From: Sclerodactyla briareus
Lineage: Eukaryota; Echinodermata; Holothuroidea; Dendrochirotida; Sclerodactylidae
Assembly (NCBI GenBank): GCA_026419785.1
Contig: JAODTK010001388.1
Coordinates: 186,001-250,000, forward strand
Direction of reading: 5' to 3'
DNA length: 64,000 nucleotides
Position numbers and translations under genes: made by a program. This document shows, piece after piece, positions 23,041-35,480 of this stretch. Positions within the stretch are counted from its first letter, which is position 1; every line of letters begins with the position of its first letter. The notes below the pieces were generated by a model, which was not told the DNA's origin, searched no databases, and saw only the letters and a program-made list of their open reading frames with translations.

Positions 23041-24880
23041 AGGATTGACTGTTCCAATCGCTACCACTGATGTGTCGATCGACGGAGCGGCAGAGTGCTA
23101 CATCGGGAAACACACAAAAGACAACCGCCAATTGTTCGGAATAAATTAACATATATTGAAGGCAAAGAAGGCATGAGTTGGTGGTAGACGGACAGGAGGG
23201 ACAGGGGCGAACAAGGGCAAGTGGGCGCAAGGCCAAGGGGTATTAATGGTGAGGTATGATGATGAGGTGCTGCACGGGGGGGGGGTATGGCGACATTGCA
23301 AACTTGGTTTGTATGAATTTCGTATCATTATGATTCGTGTATAAACCATCCCACCTGATAATGGGCTTGAACTGGTAGGATTTTCCTAAAATCATCTAGT
23401 TAAATCGGATATTTTGCAGATATGGGCGTCCTTATTCCAATGATGGTCAATACTAGTTAAGAGCTACCGAACCGTGTTTGTTCGGCCAGCTGGGGGGTTT
23501 GTGAAGCACTAAGCAAAAGTCTTGTGGCACCGCACTTAACCTGTAGTGGTGCGCCCCTTATAGATGGTCTCTATTCAGACCCCCCCCACTATCCAAAATC
23601 CATAGCGCTGCCCCCAACTTACGACTCTAGCCTAAAGCTACGGCCGTACATGCATCAGAGCGTCTGTCAATTATTTTGAGGCTCCTATGTGGAAAAACCT
23701 GGACTAAAAATGCCTGCACATTCAAATAATTCAAATCGCAGGGCCTAGGGAAATATCCTTGCCGAAGAAACGGGCATTTCGCGTGATTCTTGGTGATATG
23801 GTGCAGCTTATATGGTGCCAATAATCGGTGAAGAATACTGGTGAACGCCAAATTGATTGCCATTGAGTTTTCGACAGCTCTCAGTCCATCTGGGTGAATT
23901 CCAATGGGATTAATCCACCAGTTCGGGAGTACTCAACGTGAGTAGGAGGGGGGGGGGGGGGGGGTTGAAGACATTTTAAATATGTTTAGTTCACGTTTAG
24001 AAAGTGAACTGTAACTGTATTGTGGTCTGAATTCATGGTCACTGCATAGGTGAACAGAACCCTTCCGTTTGAGGTGGCAGAATTATGTCCCCAAATCTGG
24101 AAAATCACCCATGCAACGTAGAAGCAATACCGCACGCAAATTTTTTGCATTTAGTTTTTGCATGTACACTTTTCTCACAAGATTGCCTGGGTCGATCGTC
24201 GTGTTTCTGCCTTCTTTTTCGCCTATTAGCTGGGCTTTGTTTACCTTAAAGTTGATGCATTTTATAGATTTTGTATTATTTTCATTATCCTGTATCATCA
24301 AATATTTATATATGTCTATCGCAATCTCACTAACCAGCACTAAGCTACATAATACGAAATATCAGAAAAATCAGATCAGATCTAGTCTCATTATACTTAA
24401 TCAGTCAGGCGACAACAAGAACGATTGCAGAAATTTCACAGACGGATCGGCAGATCGGCAACTATCGTGTCGATTTTTACGCACGTGTGAGTTTGTTTTC
24501 ACCCGCTGTAAATTTAGCTAGTCGGTGTTGTTATGGTGGTATTGTCATTACAGTTGTTTCAGCTTCAACTTGGCTGCACTCAACCAGCGAGTCAAATATT
24601 GTGACAGAATTAATGGATGAAGCCTTGATCTGATTTGAATTAATAATATTTTATATTATTTTTTCACCCATTGTAACCGAGCTAATCAAAAGCTGTTCTA
24701 TTTCTTGCTTACAAAAGGCTCTACTTCTGTTTATCAAACGGCTGCGGGCGCACTACTCCTGCTGCTATTATTTTCCGTTACAAAAACATCGCCGTTTGCT
24801 CATCAGAAATTCTTGATGTCGAACTTGTTCCTACTTACCATTACTATAGTGACTTAAGTATCGTTTTTCCTAGTTACAAC
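23041..24880. other. Unassigned sequence
   Basis: Contains poly-G at 23276-23286 and 23948-23964. A plus-strand frame at 24069-24521 stays open for 150 codons in AT-rich DNA, but it lacks a recognisable domain or splice context. I would not call it a gene. Confidence 0.3.
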
Positions 24881-25060
24881 CAGTGTTGTAACAAGTCGCT
24901 CTAATCCGAGGCTCCAAGTTAAGTCAAGTCAATTTTTAACACGTCCAAGTCAAGTCATTCACTCCCATGTCCAAGTCCAAGTCAAGTCAGGCAATCATCA
25001 AGTCAGTCAAGTCAAGTCCAACAGCAAAAGCCAATCGTCAAGTCAAGTCACTAACATGGA
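24881..25060. mobile_element. Left end of a CAAGT-repeat element
   Basis: Begins CAGTGTTGTAACAAGTC and continues with degenerate CAAGT/CAAGTC pentamer repeats. The minus strand of 28505-28510 and leftward gives TGTGTTGTAACAAGTC and the same pentamers, so the two form an inverted pair. hAT-like CAG start. Flanking octamers do not match exactly. Confidence 0.6.
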
Positions 25061-25327
25061 TATTGGATCTAATTTCCACGCTTCATGATCGGTTGCTACT
25101 TGCTGGTTCCTTGAGGTGGATAATTACCAAGTGGTTCTCTTGGCACTTGGATAGTAAATAAGATACTCAATAACAATGGTTAAGCTACATGTATTTGGGC
25201 CTATCAAGAACAACATAAACATATCCCATAAACCACACTGTTATTCCTTTAAAGAGATTAATGTAATGTCTGGTCACACGCCTTTTATGCCCATCACAAA
25301 ATTATGTAACACTAATTCCAGCATAAA

Positions 25328-26240
25328 GGCCCTTTCACACCGCGCCCGACGCGAACGCGACCGCGCGCCGCGCTACGACATGAATAAAAGATTTGAAAAC
25401 AATACATTAGTTAGCCCTCTCACACCGCGCGCGGACGCGAAGCATGCGGCGCGATACGACGCGACGCGATTTTTTTGAGTTGAAATAATTCAACTTTTTG
25501 TCGCTTTTCGCCGAGTGTCGCGAGCGATATTTTTCGGTGACCAATCATCGTGCTCTGTAATATCACATGATCGTTTAGGTAAATGGTCCATTATATATAA
25601 AACATCGCGAGCGATAAAACATCGCCCGCCGGTGTGAAAGGTCTGCCACCTTTAATCGCGGTCGCGTCGCGTCGCTTCGCGCCGCGTACGACGCGATAAA
25701 AAGTTGAAAACAATAAGATTTTTAGGCCTTTTCACACCGGCGCGCCGACGCGATGCGGCGCGAACGCGACTGACGCGACCGCGATTTTTTCGAGTTGAAA
25801 TAATTTCAACTTTTTGTGGCTTGGGGTCGCCGAGTGCGGCGAGCGATATTTTTCGGTGACCAATCATCGTGCTCTGTAATATCACATGCTCGGTTAGGTA
25901 AATGTCCATATATATAAAACATCGCTGAGGATTATAAAAACATCGCCCGCCGGTGAACTGAAAGGTCCTGCCACCTTTAATCGCGTCCTGTCGCGTCGCG
26001 TCGCGCGCCAGCGTTACGACGCGAGTAAAAAGTGGCAAACAATAAGATTAGTAGGCATTTTAAACACCGTCGCGCGACCGCGATGCGGAGCGACGGGATG
26101 CGACGCGACGCGATTTTTTCGAGTTGAAATTAATTTCAACTTTTTTGGGGCCTTGTCGCCGAGTGCGGCGAGAGATATTGGTCGGTGACCAATCATTGCG
26201 CTCTGTCAATCCACAGATCGGTTTTGAGTAAATTGTCCAT
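25328..26240. repeat. Tandem array of a CpG-rich MITE
   Basis: Nearly three head-to-tail units of about 315-325 bp, starting at about 25411, 25725 and 26050 (TAGGCCTTTTCACACCG), plus a partial unit at 25328. Each unit has TTTCACACCGGCGCG at one end and its inverse CGCCGGTGTGAAAGG inside. It also has CGCGACGCGACGCG runs, a GTTGAAATAATTCAAC palindrome and a constant GGTGACCAATCATCG..TCTGTAATATCACATG stretch. A displaced fragment lies at 26795-26890. The structure fits a palindromic non-autonomous DNA transposon that became tandemly arrayed. Confidence 0.8.
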
Positions 26241-26574
26241 TATATGTTCTAGAAACGTGGATGGATTGGTGGGGTATATCAGGATGTAGAGGAGGGAGAG
26301 GCACGGGATGGTTATTACCCGGTTGGGAAGGGAATGATAAAGAAAATAATGGTGATTGTCACGATTTAGAAGGAGCGAGAGTGGGAAGGAAGCCGAGAAA
26401 AAGGTGATACAATTTAAAAATGAAGTGAGCAGGATTAGGTATAGCGGGCAGGGCGTATTGACCGGGTGCCTGGGTGCATGTCCGTCCCCCATCCTTGCCC
26501 ACAGCTTCGGCAGCAGAAAAAATGGAAGCATGCATTCTGCGCTCACTGCCAGTTCCGTAGCCAGCTGTTTACAC

Positions 26575-26595
26575 GGGGGGGGGGGGGGGGGGGGG
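26575..26595. repeat. 21-base poly-G tract
   Basis: The longest homopolymer G run in the window. It lies in a segment (26241-26790) that separates the MITE array from its stray fragment and is probably a separate insertion. Confidence 0.9.
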
Positions 26596-26794
26596 AGAGT
26601 TCGTCGACTATCAAATGAAGCGTCACCAGTAGTCCCAAACAAAAACTAAATCAACTTCGTTGGCTCTCTAATAACAGATCAACTTCTACTTCCTGAGTTA
26701 TCGATGACATAATGGGAAGTGATTTAGGCAGTGTAATATTATTACATATAAATGCTCTACGATCACATGGGCAAAATACTCAAGTCCCGCGCGC

Positions 26795-26890
26795 GCCACA
26801 AAAACATCCTGAGGCGATAAAACATCGCCTCCTGTGTGAAAAGTCCTGCCACCTTTTGATCGCGTCGCGTCGCGCGCGTCGCGCCCGTTT
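26795..26890. repeat. Stray unit of the CpG-rich MITE
   Basis: Carries AAAACATCGCCTCC.TGTGTGAAAAGTCCTGCCACCTTTTGATCGCGTCGCG split over two pieces, as in the array at 25610-25680. The array was therefore interrupted at about 26240. Confidence 0.7.
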
Positions 26891-26899
26891 GGGGTTTGA

Positions 26900-28260
26900 A
26901 TTATGCGCCTTTAACAGGCGTTATTTAAAAATATTTAGTCCAGTTCTAATATCCCCATGAGGCTTTGGAAAAATAGCTCAATCTTAGGTTATTACAATTT
27001 CCTTGAAAATCAATCGAGGCCATGCATGCAGAATCTGATTAGGTAGTTATTGTGCACAGGACCCAGTGAGCTGGGGCCGCAAGCCGGGACGCCACGCCAG
27101 CTAGCTCCTGGCTTCGAGGGTAGTAATAGGCTCGGAAATGGATCGGGTCGCAGGTCCTGTTTGCTAGTTGACTAGAACGGTCGGTGGATGCAGCTTAGGT
27201 GTCTTTCCAGGCATGTGCTCTCATATGATGAGTGAGTAGTACAAGGTTTTTTCGATTACACACATGGTAAGTTAACAGCTGTTCATTTCCAGCAACTTTA
27301 AACTAGGATATGCAAAGAGGTGGATGGGCTGTTGGCAAAACCTCGAGTAGTCATCGTAGCTATGACCTTCATCACATCACCAAGAAAGGATTTTTCCAAT
27401 AGTTTAGTTTTTGAACACAATTTACCATACTGAATTATCAGAGAGTTTAATACACCTTCTTCTATTAGTTCCATTTTTGACTTCTAGGTCGTATATCAAA
27501 TTCGCCAACGACTAGTTGTGCAGCACAGTCCATACTCTACTAAATGAACTGAGGTTGGTAACAAAATGTCATTTAAGAAATTGATTATGTTCTTCAATTC
27601 TCAACCTTAGCAGTTCAACCGACTACCCTTTAAAGTTTAAATATCTTCAAATAACACGAGGCAGACTGGCTCTCTAATCATTGACTAGTTCAGTCTAGCT
27701 GAAGATTCTCGCACGACAGAGGCGATACAACACGATTACGAATTCATACAATGCACTATCGGTCCAGCGAGTTACCTGAGGATAGTAGTAGTATTGGTAC
27801 GTAATTGCAACGGCGTGGCCACACCTACATGTAATATTGGATATATATTACATTAATTGTTCGTGTTTATAATGAGATGTTCAACTAAACCCAACGTCTC
27901 GGAAATGGTGAAAAAGTGTACATTTGTTGCTGTTTCTCTGCTGTGGAGACACGAAAAATTCATTTTAAAACACGAACAAATCAAAGGAATTAAGAACAAC
28001 ACCGACTTGATGACAACTCAGTAAACTTCTCTTTTACATTTTAACGTGTCCTCTAACTGCATTCGGTCCACATACAATGCGTGTTGTATGTGCTGTATAG
28101 TGTAACGATCATGAGCGCCCTGTATAGACCCTGTGGCTGTTTTTTACAACCACAAGCGGTATCAGTAGGTGTGGCATCGATACTCATCGATATGGCAGGA
28201 GACCGCCGGTAGTGCAACTATCCAATTAATAGGCCTAATACTCGGAGGCCCGCGTACGTA
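26900..28260. other. No gene recognised
   Basis: Ordinary AT-leaning sequence without an open frame of note or recognisable repeat. It lies inside the possible 3.6-kb element bounded by the CAGTGTTGTAACAAG ends. Confidence 0.3.
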
Positions 28261-28269
28261 TTCATTCAA

Positions 28270-28510
28270 AAACGAACTGCGACTCGAGTCGGTCCAAAGA
28301 CTTCAGTCTTTTTATTTAACTCGCAGTCGAGAAGCCAATTCCAATTCAAGTCAAGTCAAATACGGTTGATACCTAGTCAAGTCAATCCCTTACCTGATAG
28401 CGACTTAGGTCAAGTCAAGTCATTTTATTTTTTTTAAACCAATCCATCAGTCGGTTACGCGACGCGCGTCGACTCGAGTCCTAGTCTCTGACTTGACTTG
28501 TTACAACACA
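28270..28510. mobile_element. Right end of a CAAGT-repeat element
   Basis: Degenerate CAAGTCAAGTCA repeats and an ACTCGAGTC motif pair are followed by GACTTGACTTGTTACAACACA. This is the inverse of the terminus at 24881. The intervening 3.2 kb includes the MITE array, so if the two ends belong together the element hosted later insertions. Confidence 0.6.
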
Positions 28511-28544
28511 GGTATCACCATTCTCTATATCTGTAAGGCCAAGT

Positions 28545-28910
28545 AAAAAAAAGCAGTTTCTCGTCCCGCCCGCACGCTTTTTTAGATAATTGTCAAATTT
28601 CTTTTTTTTTTGACAACTTCACTTGATAACTTCTTCCAAATATGGTTTGAAGGAAAAAGCTTACTACTGATGCCATGCAAACTATGTGAGGGAACATTTG
28701 TGGGATGGCTTGATGGCCACAGGGTGTATAACTCAGGGAAAAAAAAGAAAAAAAAAGAAGCCTCATGCTCAATTCCAGACAATGCTGTACCGCGAATACA
28801 GTACTAAATATGGGTATTCTGGACGGTCTGAGAGCCCAAAAAAAAAAAAAAAGGCCCCATGCACAAACTTTCAGCGAAGTTAGGACGAGAAACTATTTTT
28901 TTTTTTTTTT
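28545..28910. mobile_element. MITE with AGTTTCTCGTCC inverted termini
   Basis: AAAAAAAAGCAGTTTCTCGTCC at 28545-28566 faces GGACGAGAAACTATTTTTTT at 28883-28902 (run to 28910). These terminal inverted repeats are about 20 bp in a 366-bp unit. The interior has A-rich runs (28737-28757, 28838-28852) and no gene. Confidence 0.6.
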
Positions 28911-30560
28911 ACTAGGCCTAATGTTAACGGCCTCTAGAGTATTTGTATTCGTGTGAGCGTGCATGATTGTCTCTAGTGCCAAACATGGAACACATCGATA
29001 AACAGTTTATCGATCGGCTTACAAAGTAGAAAGGTGCAATCAGTATAAAGAATTGTCTTTAGTTGTAAGTTGTTGTAACGTGAATTTTATGTACGTGTAT
29101 GCACCAGCTGATTAGAGGGAACCCGCATCAATTTACTGCCCTCGCGCTGTGTAATCAGTGTGGATCGATGAACCTCGCAAGATAATGGCTAAGTGTTGTG
29201 AACCATCATTGGTTCAACTCTTGACTCTTGCAATTATCTCGAATTGAATTGGGGTGGTAATCCAAAGAGCATATAGTGTTAAATGTGCATAAAAAATGTA
29301 GACAAATAAAGTGTGAAGAGTGAAATTACGTTCTCCACAACATATATTGCTTTTCAATTTAAAAAAAAAAAATAGTTACAAAATTGATAACATAAAAGAT
29401 ATAGGAAGTTTAGAATCAATTTGATCATCCATTGAAACGTTAATCGTAATTCCAACGTTTTCAGTATTTGACATTTGTTGACACCAGATCTTGAACCGAA
29501 TTAAAAAAAAAAAAAACAGATGGTATTATGTTCAGTACTCATCACATACACATCCATTTGGGCACGGGTCGAGTTAGGGTGTTCACCCTGCAAAAAGAAA
29601 CATACACAAAAAGAAACATACATACATACATTATGGGCACACTTACATTGTAAGCGCAATTATCAATGTGCGTCATAACGTGTGACCGATGACCGAGCGG
29701 CTACGAACATGCTACACGGGAATAAATCCCTGGGAGCCGGGCGTAGATTCAATCTCTCCTGATACAGTGGTTGCTGTGCCTCACTCACTTCCTTGCCTCC
29801 AGAGAGCTCTTTCCTGTGCAATTGACATCTATGAACTCACAGTTGGTTAATATATCTCGAGGTTCGTATTCGGGGGGGGGGGGGGGGCTTTGTACCTCTC
29901 AAGGTTTATTCTTGACTGCGGCGTCTCTGTCATGACTGTCAATAAAAGAGCATCATGATGATTCTGAACTAACGTACCACCCATTAGAATGTGCTTGTGG
30001 TAGTGGAGGTTCGGATGATGGCAATCTTGTCTTTGGTATAATGGAGTACTGGAGTTTGGTTATTGATAAAACCGATATGGCATCACATATTCGTAATTAT
30101 ATGAGTACAAAGGGAAATATTTACGAAACACAACAGTAGGGGGTGTAACTATTTATAACCAAACTTAACCATGCTAAACCAGCCCGTGATGTAACAAATA
30201 AATTGTCCTACTTTGTCATAAATTGTCGACTGAGCTTTTTTCGTCTCAAATATTTTCTCCGCACCAAAAATACAATGATGATACGGTCATACAGAAAAGA
30301 TATAAGGACTGCGCCAAAAGTGGGCTGTGTCAATGAAGCACAAAACAGCTCTAGTGATGTGTCCCCCGAATTGTGTCTCGTTTCTCGTCATGAGTCCAAA
30401 TACAAGAAAACAACAGCAACAAGGTTACGTGTGCGGCGGATTTTGTCAGGACCCATTATGGTCATTTACATTTTCAGTTCATTTCTTACTTTGTCTCCTT
30501 TCCTGGATCTGTGGCAATATGCATCATTGTGATACTTCAGTGACATACACAGAAACTGCT
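28911..30560. other. Unassigned; palindrome and tRNA-like remnant
   Basis: Contains a perfect ATCGATAAACAGTTTATCGAT palindrome near 28993-29013 and a 16-base poly-G at 29872-29887. At 29683-29765 a GACCGAGCGGCTACGA..GTAGATTCAATC arrangement recalls a class II tRNA or SINE head, but the stems do not pair well. A plus-strand open frame at 30203-30532 has no recognised domain. Confidence 0.25.
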
Positions 30561-31378
30561 TGGGCTAGTATTCCATAGATGCGGATTCGGTGTGTGAAAA
30601 TTTTGCGAGGACAGGAAGGTCGATATGTTAGATGGAATTAAACTGTCTACCGATGTGAGAGGGCCCTGAATATATAACAACTCATAATAAAGACGATAAA
30701 TTGTTCTATAAGGAGATATTTCTATGGAATGAATTTGCCGTTGATGCGGCATCATTGTCGCATCCGTACACATGGTAACTTCGCCTCTTCGGTGCTCGTA
30801 TGATTGGATAATTTTTGCCGCTAAGGAACCTGTCTCTATATATCCAAACCAACTGTAGATGAATGAGATACTTCTCATGTTTGTAACTCGCGTGAATCTG
30901 CTATCCGTGCTGCCAAGTCGCATCCCGCATCCGCACCTATGAATTCGTAGCCTTAAGGTGAGATTCCATGAAAGCGGATGCGTAGTGCAGTATGACTCCA
31001 TAAATATTAGATTCATGTGTGCATGGTCGGTTTGTAAAGTGTTCCGAATGCTGTGACACGTGAAAAAATGAGACTTTTACACTAATACCGCACCGCCATC
31101 TGCAAACAAATGTTTTACCAAATTGCATACTATGGGAACAACTAATCAGCCAAACAATTGAGATAGTGAATGAACCGGGAAACACGGATCCGTTTTGAAT
31201 TCACTTTTTTTCTCAAGAATCTAGCAATTAATTGTCACCGGTACTAGTGTGTTCCATTCTCCATACGACTAAATTTCATTGACCTGGGCTAGTTGCTTTT
31301 CGTATTTTCAGGCGCTTCTCTCTGTCGACCGGAAGTAACAAGTATGAAAATATTCCTCAAGTTTCATTCACTGTTGAT
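30561..31378. other. Unassigned, with GCGGATGCGG repeats
   Basis: The motif GCGGATGCG recurs in different orientations at 30575, 30912-30930 (minus) and 30975, and again at 35222 and 35575. ATTCCAT often lies next to it. This looks like MITE debris. A 159-codon minus frame (30537-31016) overlaps the repeats and is probably fortuitous. Confidence 0.3.
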
Positions 31379-32511
31379 CTATATGGAAGCGACTTCGACC
31401 CCATATTCCGAAACCTCACCGCGTCCGAATGCGTCATCATCTTCATTATTGTTAAGTATCACTATGGATTGGGAGTCATCCTGGCCCGCTAGTGACCTCT
31501 TGGTTTCATTAACCACGGCATATAGTGGAGCTTCATCTTTTTCGTTTTGGTCGGCCTGACTCTTGACAGGGGCCAGTGACTGATGTCGGTACTTCGTTTT
31601 CATCGTTCACTTTGGGAGGATCCATATGGTCACCAGTCGATGAGTAATCTGACACGTCATATGCAGCGTTGTGGGGCGCAGTATCGCCCTCGTTATCCTG
31701 CCCAATAACCTGTCCGTTTAACTTTACTTTCCTGCTCCGTTTGATGGCGATTCCAATCAGAACGATAACCAGAGCCATCAATGTTACAAGGAAAGACGCT
31801 GCGCCGATCCAATGGGTAGGGAATAGGCTTGTTTGGTTTTGCCGTGGCTTGTAGTTGCGTGCTTGATGTGGAGGAGGACTCATGCGAAGAATATACTGAA
31901 GTTCTGTGTATTCCGTACAAGTTTCCGGGTTTGTTGAAATAATAACGGTATCACTCACCGAACTGGACTCTGGTCCAAGGGAACACCTCTGGTGAAAACC
32001 TGATCCGTAGGAGCAGTCATACCTCGTATTGCCTTCTCCGGGCATCAACGGTCCAACAGTGACTCGTATAATCTGTTTGGTGTTGTCCATTATTTCAGTG
32101 TGCTTTCGTGCCATTCCTATTCGGGAAAATGATTAATTGGAGAATATCTCCGACAGCGTATGCCTCTCCAGATGTCCCATTCCTGAAGCATGCTAGTGGA
32201 CCGCTCTCGACATGCAAACGAAGCTCTCTCTTCTCTTCGGGCACACCGTATCGTTCACAAAATTCACCCAACATACATATGTTCCATTATGTGTGTCCGT
32301 CACTTGCGGTATTGTGTACCCCAAGCAATTATCTTTGCTCAATTTGGACGCGACGCTCTTCCTGCTGTATGATAAATCGTGAATGTTTGCCTTGCTGTGC
32401 CCGTCGTTGCGGCAGACTAAAGTAACGTTTTCTTGGTCCACAAATACAACTTCGTTGGATTCAGGGTCTTTCAAATTAAACAAAACCTCCTGAGAAATAG
32501 AGAGGCTAACA
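31379..32511 (-). CDS. Ig-domain type I membrane receptor, copy 1
   Basis: Minus strand. The exon follows a good acceptor (CTTCTCATTGTTTTTCAG at 32512). The first part encodes an Ig domain: ENVTLVCRND holds the first Cys, and TDTHNGTYVCWVNF gives the F strand with the second Cys and a glycosylation site. A Cys-bearing membrane-proximal part follows (RYDCSYGSGFHQRC), then one transmembrane helix (WIGAASFLVTLMALVIVLI, about 31743-31811) with a basic KRSRKVK stop-transfer. The cytoplasmic tail has Tyr in YDVSDYSS, PLYAVV and SEYGVEV, and the frame stops at 31379. None is a textbook ITIM. Compared with the copy at 60126-61280 the frame is broken near 32249 (one base missing), near 32125 and near 31560, so three frames must be joined. 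These breaks may be assembly errors or decay. The signal-peptide exon was not identified with certainty. Probable cell-surface recognition protein; ligand unknown. Confidence 0.65.
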
Positions 32512-33969
32512 CTGAAAAACAATGAGAAGGATGTTGACCATTGGAGCTGAACTAACATTCTTCATGTTGGTATTACCTCCCCCCAACAAAAGGCTAACGC
32601 TACGTTGAGACAAAGAACCAACAACCGTTTTCATGGTCGATAGTTTCGTCCATACTAATCATGCATTCTTGGCCAATGTAACGGTGTTGCAAAACTACAG
32701 CAGACAATGGGTTGGACTGGATCCCCTTAGAAAAATATTTAACAGACAATGGCGCGGTAAGATATGACTGCTGTAGTTAACCACAGGCATTAGAATCATA
32801 ATAGCAAAACTATTTCAGGTGAAGGACATCCACAGGTAAGGCGTTTTCCTTTCTTTAGAGCAATGACGGATCCTTTCCACAACAAACTGCAAGAAGATAG
32901 CTTCCCTTATCCATTGGTTAAAGACGCTAATCACTGAACGAAGCGCATGTATGGTTGGGAGCATCAAGTATTGACGGTTAGTTAGCTTCAGCCTTTCATA
33001 GTTATACATATAGGCCTACGCGCAAAACACATTAACAAGAGGCATCGGTCAGCTAAACAAAAATGTAGTCCTCAAAATCATCACCAAATATTTGACTATT
33101 CTGCACCGTGGCAGGTATCTAGGCGGGAAAATAACAAGGTATTCTAGGCTACTCTATTGATTCAGACATCCTGGCGTTACACTGAACGTTGACCTGTTCT
33201 ATCGATGTTTTACACCTCTGATAACAGTCGATTCGTACCAAAAAACTTAGATGGAACAAGTGTAATGTTGATTACTTTTACCAGGTGCTAATTTTTCTGT
33301 TGGATTTCTTGTGTGAACCGCTTTAGGGAGAAGTATCGTATCGTCTCGTATCGAAGTTTAAGCGTGTCGAGGCTCGTCTTGAAATGCAAAATCATCATGA
33401 GTCAGCATGAAAACCTCATAAATCTGATACTTATGATCACAAACTAATTCGAATAGTCACAATAATTCTCAAACCATGATGACACACTTTCATGTTTCTG
33501 TGAACAATAAAATTAGGTAGAATACAGTAAATGTCCTCTTCATGCTGCAGTGGTCTAATCCGGCCTAGCCATTACGAGTGCCTAATCTAAAGTTATTCAA
33601 TTTTTTCAAGGCACTTTTTTTCTCTTTTATTGAAAGTAGCCCTCTGGTCCACTCAATATATGAAATATGTACATATTCATATAATTAGACATTTACAACG
33701 ACAAATGAATTCACATGGCATATTGAGAAAGGAAACAAGGAAAACAACTTAAAAGTGGTACAGATAATCTCGAACTTACAAAACTGAACTAGTCAAATTA
33801 GAGGGTGAAGTTTAGATCCGGAGATTCTGTACAGATTTGATATCAAAAGTAGTGTAAACGTGTCTGTGTTAAGAAAGTGGATATAACACTGGTCCTCTTA
33901 GCCGTTAGCCCTGCTTTTCTTCTCTAATATATATATATATATTTATATATCTATATATATATATATATC

Positions 33970-34013
<44 letters not shown>

Positions 34014-34750
34014 AAGAGAGGGGGGGGGGGGAGAGGGAGAGGGGAGAGAGGGGGAGAGAGAGGCGGGAAGGTCGGAAATCTGGGAGTGGCGAAAGACTCA
34101 TGGCTCCACCTGGATTCTAAGTGCGGACCTCTTACTTACGTGCAAGCGCCCTGCAACCTATACTGAACAATGCTAGTTCTATGTTGATGCACTATCCCCC
34201 TCCAGAGATCAAGTTTGACACATTCCGACCTGGGCACCAATTGGTACTGTACTCACTACAGGGAGTTGCGAGGCTACTATTTCGTGTATGTGATTCCAGG
34301 AACGTGAGTGACACCCTTTAGAGAAAATTTGAGAAAAAAAATACAGAAAGAGAGGCCGAATTATGGACAGAGATAAAAATCCTATTACTGAAAGATGGAC
34401 CTTTTATTAATCATAGCGGTCTATGCCTTATAGTTCCCGGGTAAAAGATTATATAGAGGAGGGCTGAATTATGCGGAAGACCCACCCGTAGGCTTGTTAT
34501 ATCGATCCACCTGTTGTGTTCCAAGCTGAAAACGCATGAATTAACACTTTTTAGCACCAAAAGGGGAAACATTTCAAAGGTTCAACTTCTTCACTTCAAT
34601 GTTGGAGTATGATTTCTGTCATTGAGATCTTAGTTCATTTGCACCGATAGTGTATATTTCAGTTCTTCAGGGATACTTGTGGAAAAGAAATGCATGTACG
34701 ACTGGGGCTAGTCAATATCCTGTTTCTCTGTTAAGGAATACTTTTGGAAA
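32000..34750. repeat. Paralogous block f, copy 1
   Basis: Matches 60730-62965. Landmarks beyond the Ig exon are CAACAAAAGGCTAACG (32587 and 61351), TACTAATCATGC, ACCAGGTGCTGATTT-type sequence, TCACCAAATAATCGGAATAG-type sequence, AACAATAAAAT and CTGTACAGATTTGAT (33828 and 62641). Copy 1 carries extra sequence at about 33600-33780 and 33900-34680. Confidence 0.8.
33926..34062. repeat. Compound TA/GA/poly-G microsatellite
   Basis: (TA)n with a few interruptions (33926-33995) passes into (GA)n, an 11-base poly-G run (34021-34031) and a GGGGAGAGA-rich tail. It lies in sequence absent from the paralogous copy near 62690. Confidence 0.9.
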
Positions 34751-35480
34751 CAATGGAATACGTAGACACAACCAAAATGTATATTCAACTATATAATATG
34801 TAGGGTGTTTTATCAGATAAAGTTTAACTATGACTAGAATGCCTTCATCTTATAGTTCTTCCTTTCAGAATATTTATGAAGAACCATCGCGAAACTATCA
34901 GGCTACGGTAGGCCAGTCAGAACATGTCCGTCGAAAAAAAAATTAACTGGAACTATGATAAGTCTATGTTTTATGAGTTTTTTTTTTCTTTCGGAAATAG
35001 GTGTGAGAACGTCACGTTCTCCATTCAGAAGTAATGAGCAAGTGTGTTGGAGTTACGGGCATTGCACACCTTCAACGAGGTTCAACGCGGTGACCCCGCC
35101 AAAAGACGTTTAATCAAACAGTAAGAAAGTTGCGATTGATTGCTAATATCGCTGAATTCAAGGAATAACTACGAAGGATTGTTTATTGATTACTATATAG
35201 GCTAACACGGTTAGAAATTTCGGATGCGGGATGCGGCATGACCTAGTTAAAATCGTATTCTCCTGAGAACAGTCGTAAGTAGTGTCTGCATGGGGCTTTG
35301 ATCGGCTTGCAGAGATAAAGCAAGAAATGATCCGAATTTTATGACCCCGGATTGAGTAGCGAGATGACTACGTGTACGTGTTGGGGGAATTGATGCCACA
35401 TCACCGCAATGAATTACAGTAGTAGTACTTTCCTCTTTAATTATACACGTTTCATTGTTTAGCTGGAAAAATGACACGCC
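34690..35480. repeat. Paralogous block a, copy 2, with extension
   Basis: Starts CATGTACGACTGGGGCTAGT like copy 1. From 34850 on it best matches 54440-55110: TCTTATAGTTCTT, GGTAGGCCAGTC, TTCAACGCGGTGACCCCG, TTTGATCGG, GTGAATTGATGCCACAT-type sequence. Confidence 0.75.

Noticed and set aside
24069..24521. 150-codon plus-strand open frame
   Set aside because: AT-rich DNA, no domain, no splice or paralog support, with overlapping open frames on the other strand; consistent with chance.
29683..29765. Class II tRNA-like sequence
   Set aside because: B box is poor and the stems do not pair; too weak to call even as a SINE.
30537..31016. 159-codon minus-strand open frame just downstream of the receptor
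   Set aside because: It spans repeated GCGGATGCG motifs resembling MITE debris and shows no domain; not the receptor tail.
32520..32558. Signal peptide directly upstream of the Ig domain (MLVQLQWSTSFSLFFSVSL)
   Set aside because: A conserved acceptor CAG at 32512-32514, shared with copy 2 at 61281, makes this more likely intron; the ATG is not conserved in the paralog.
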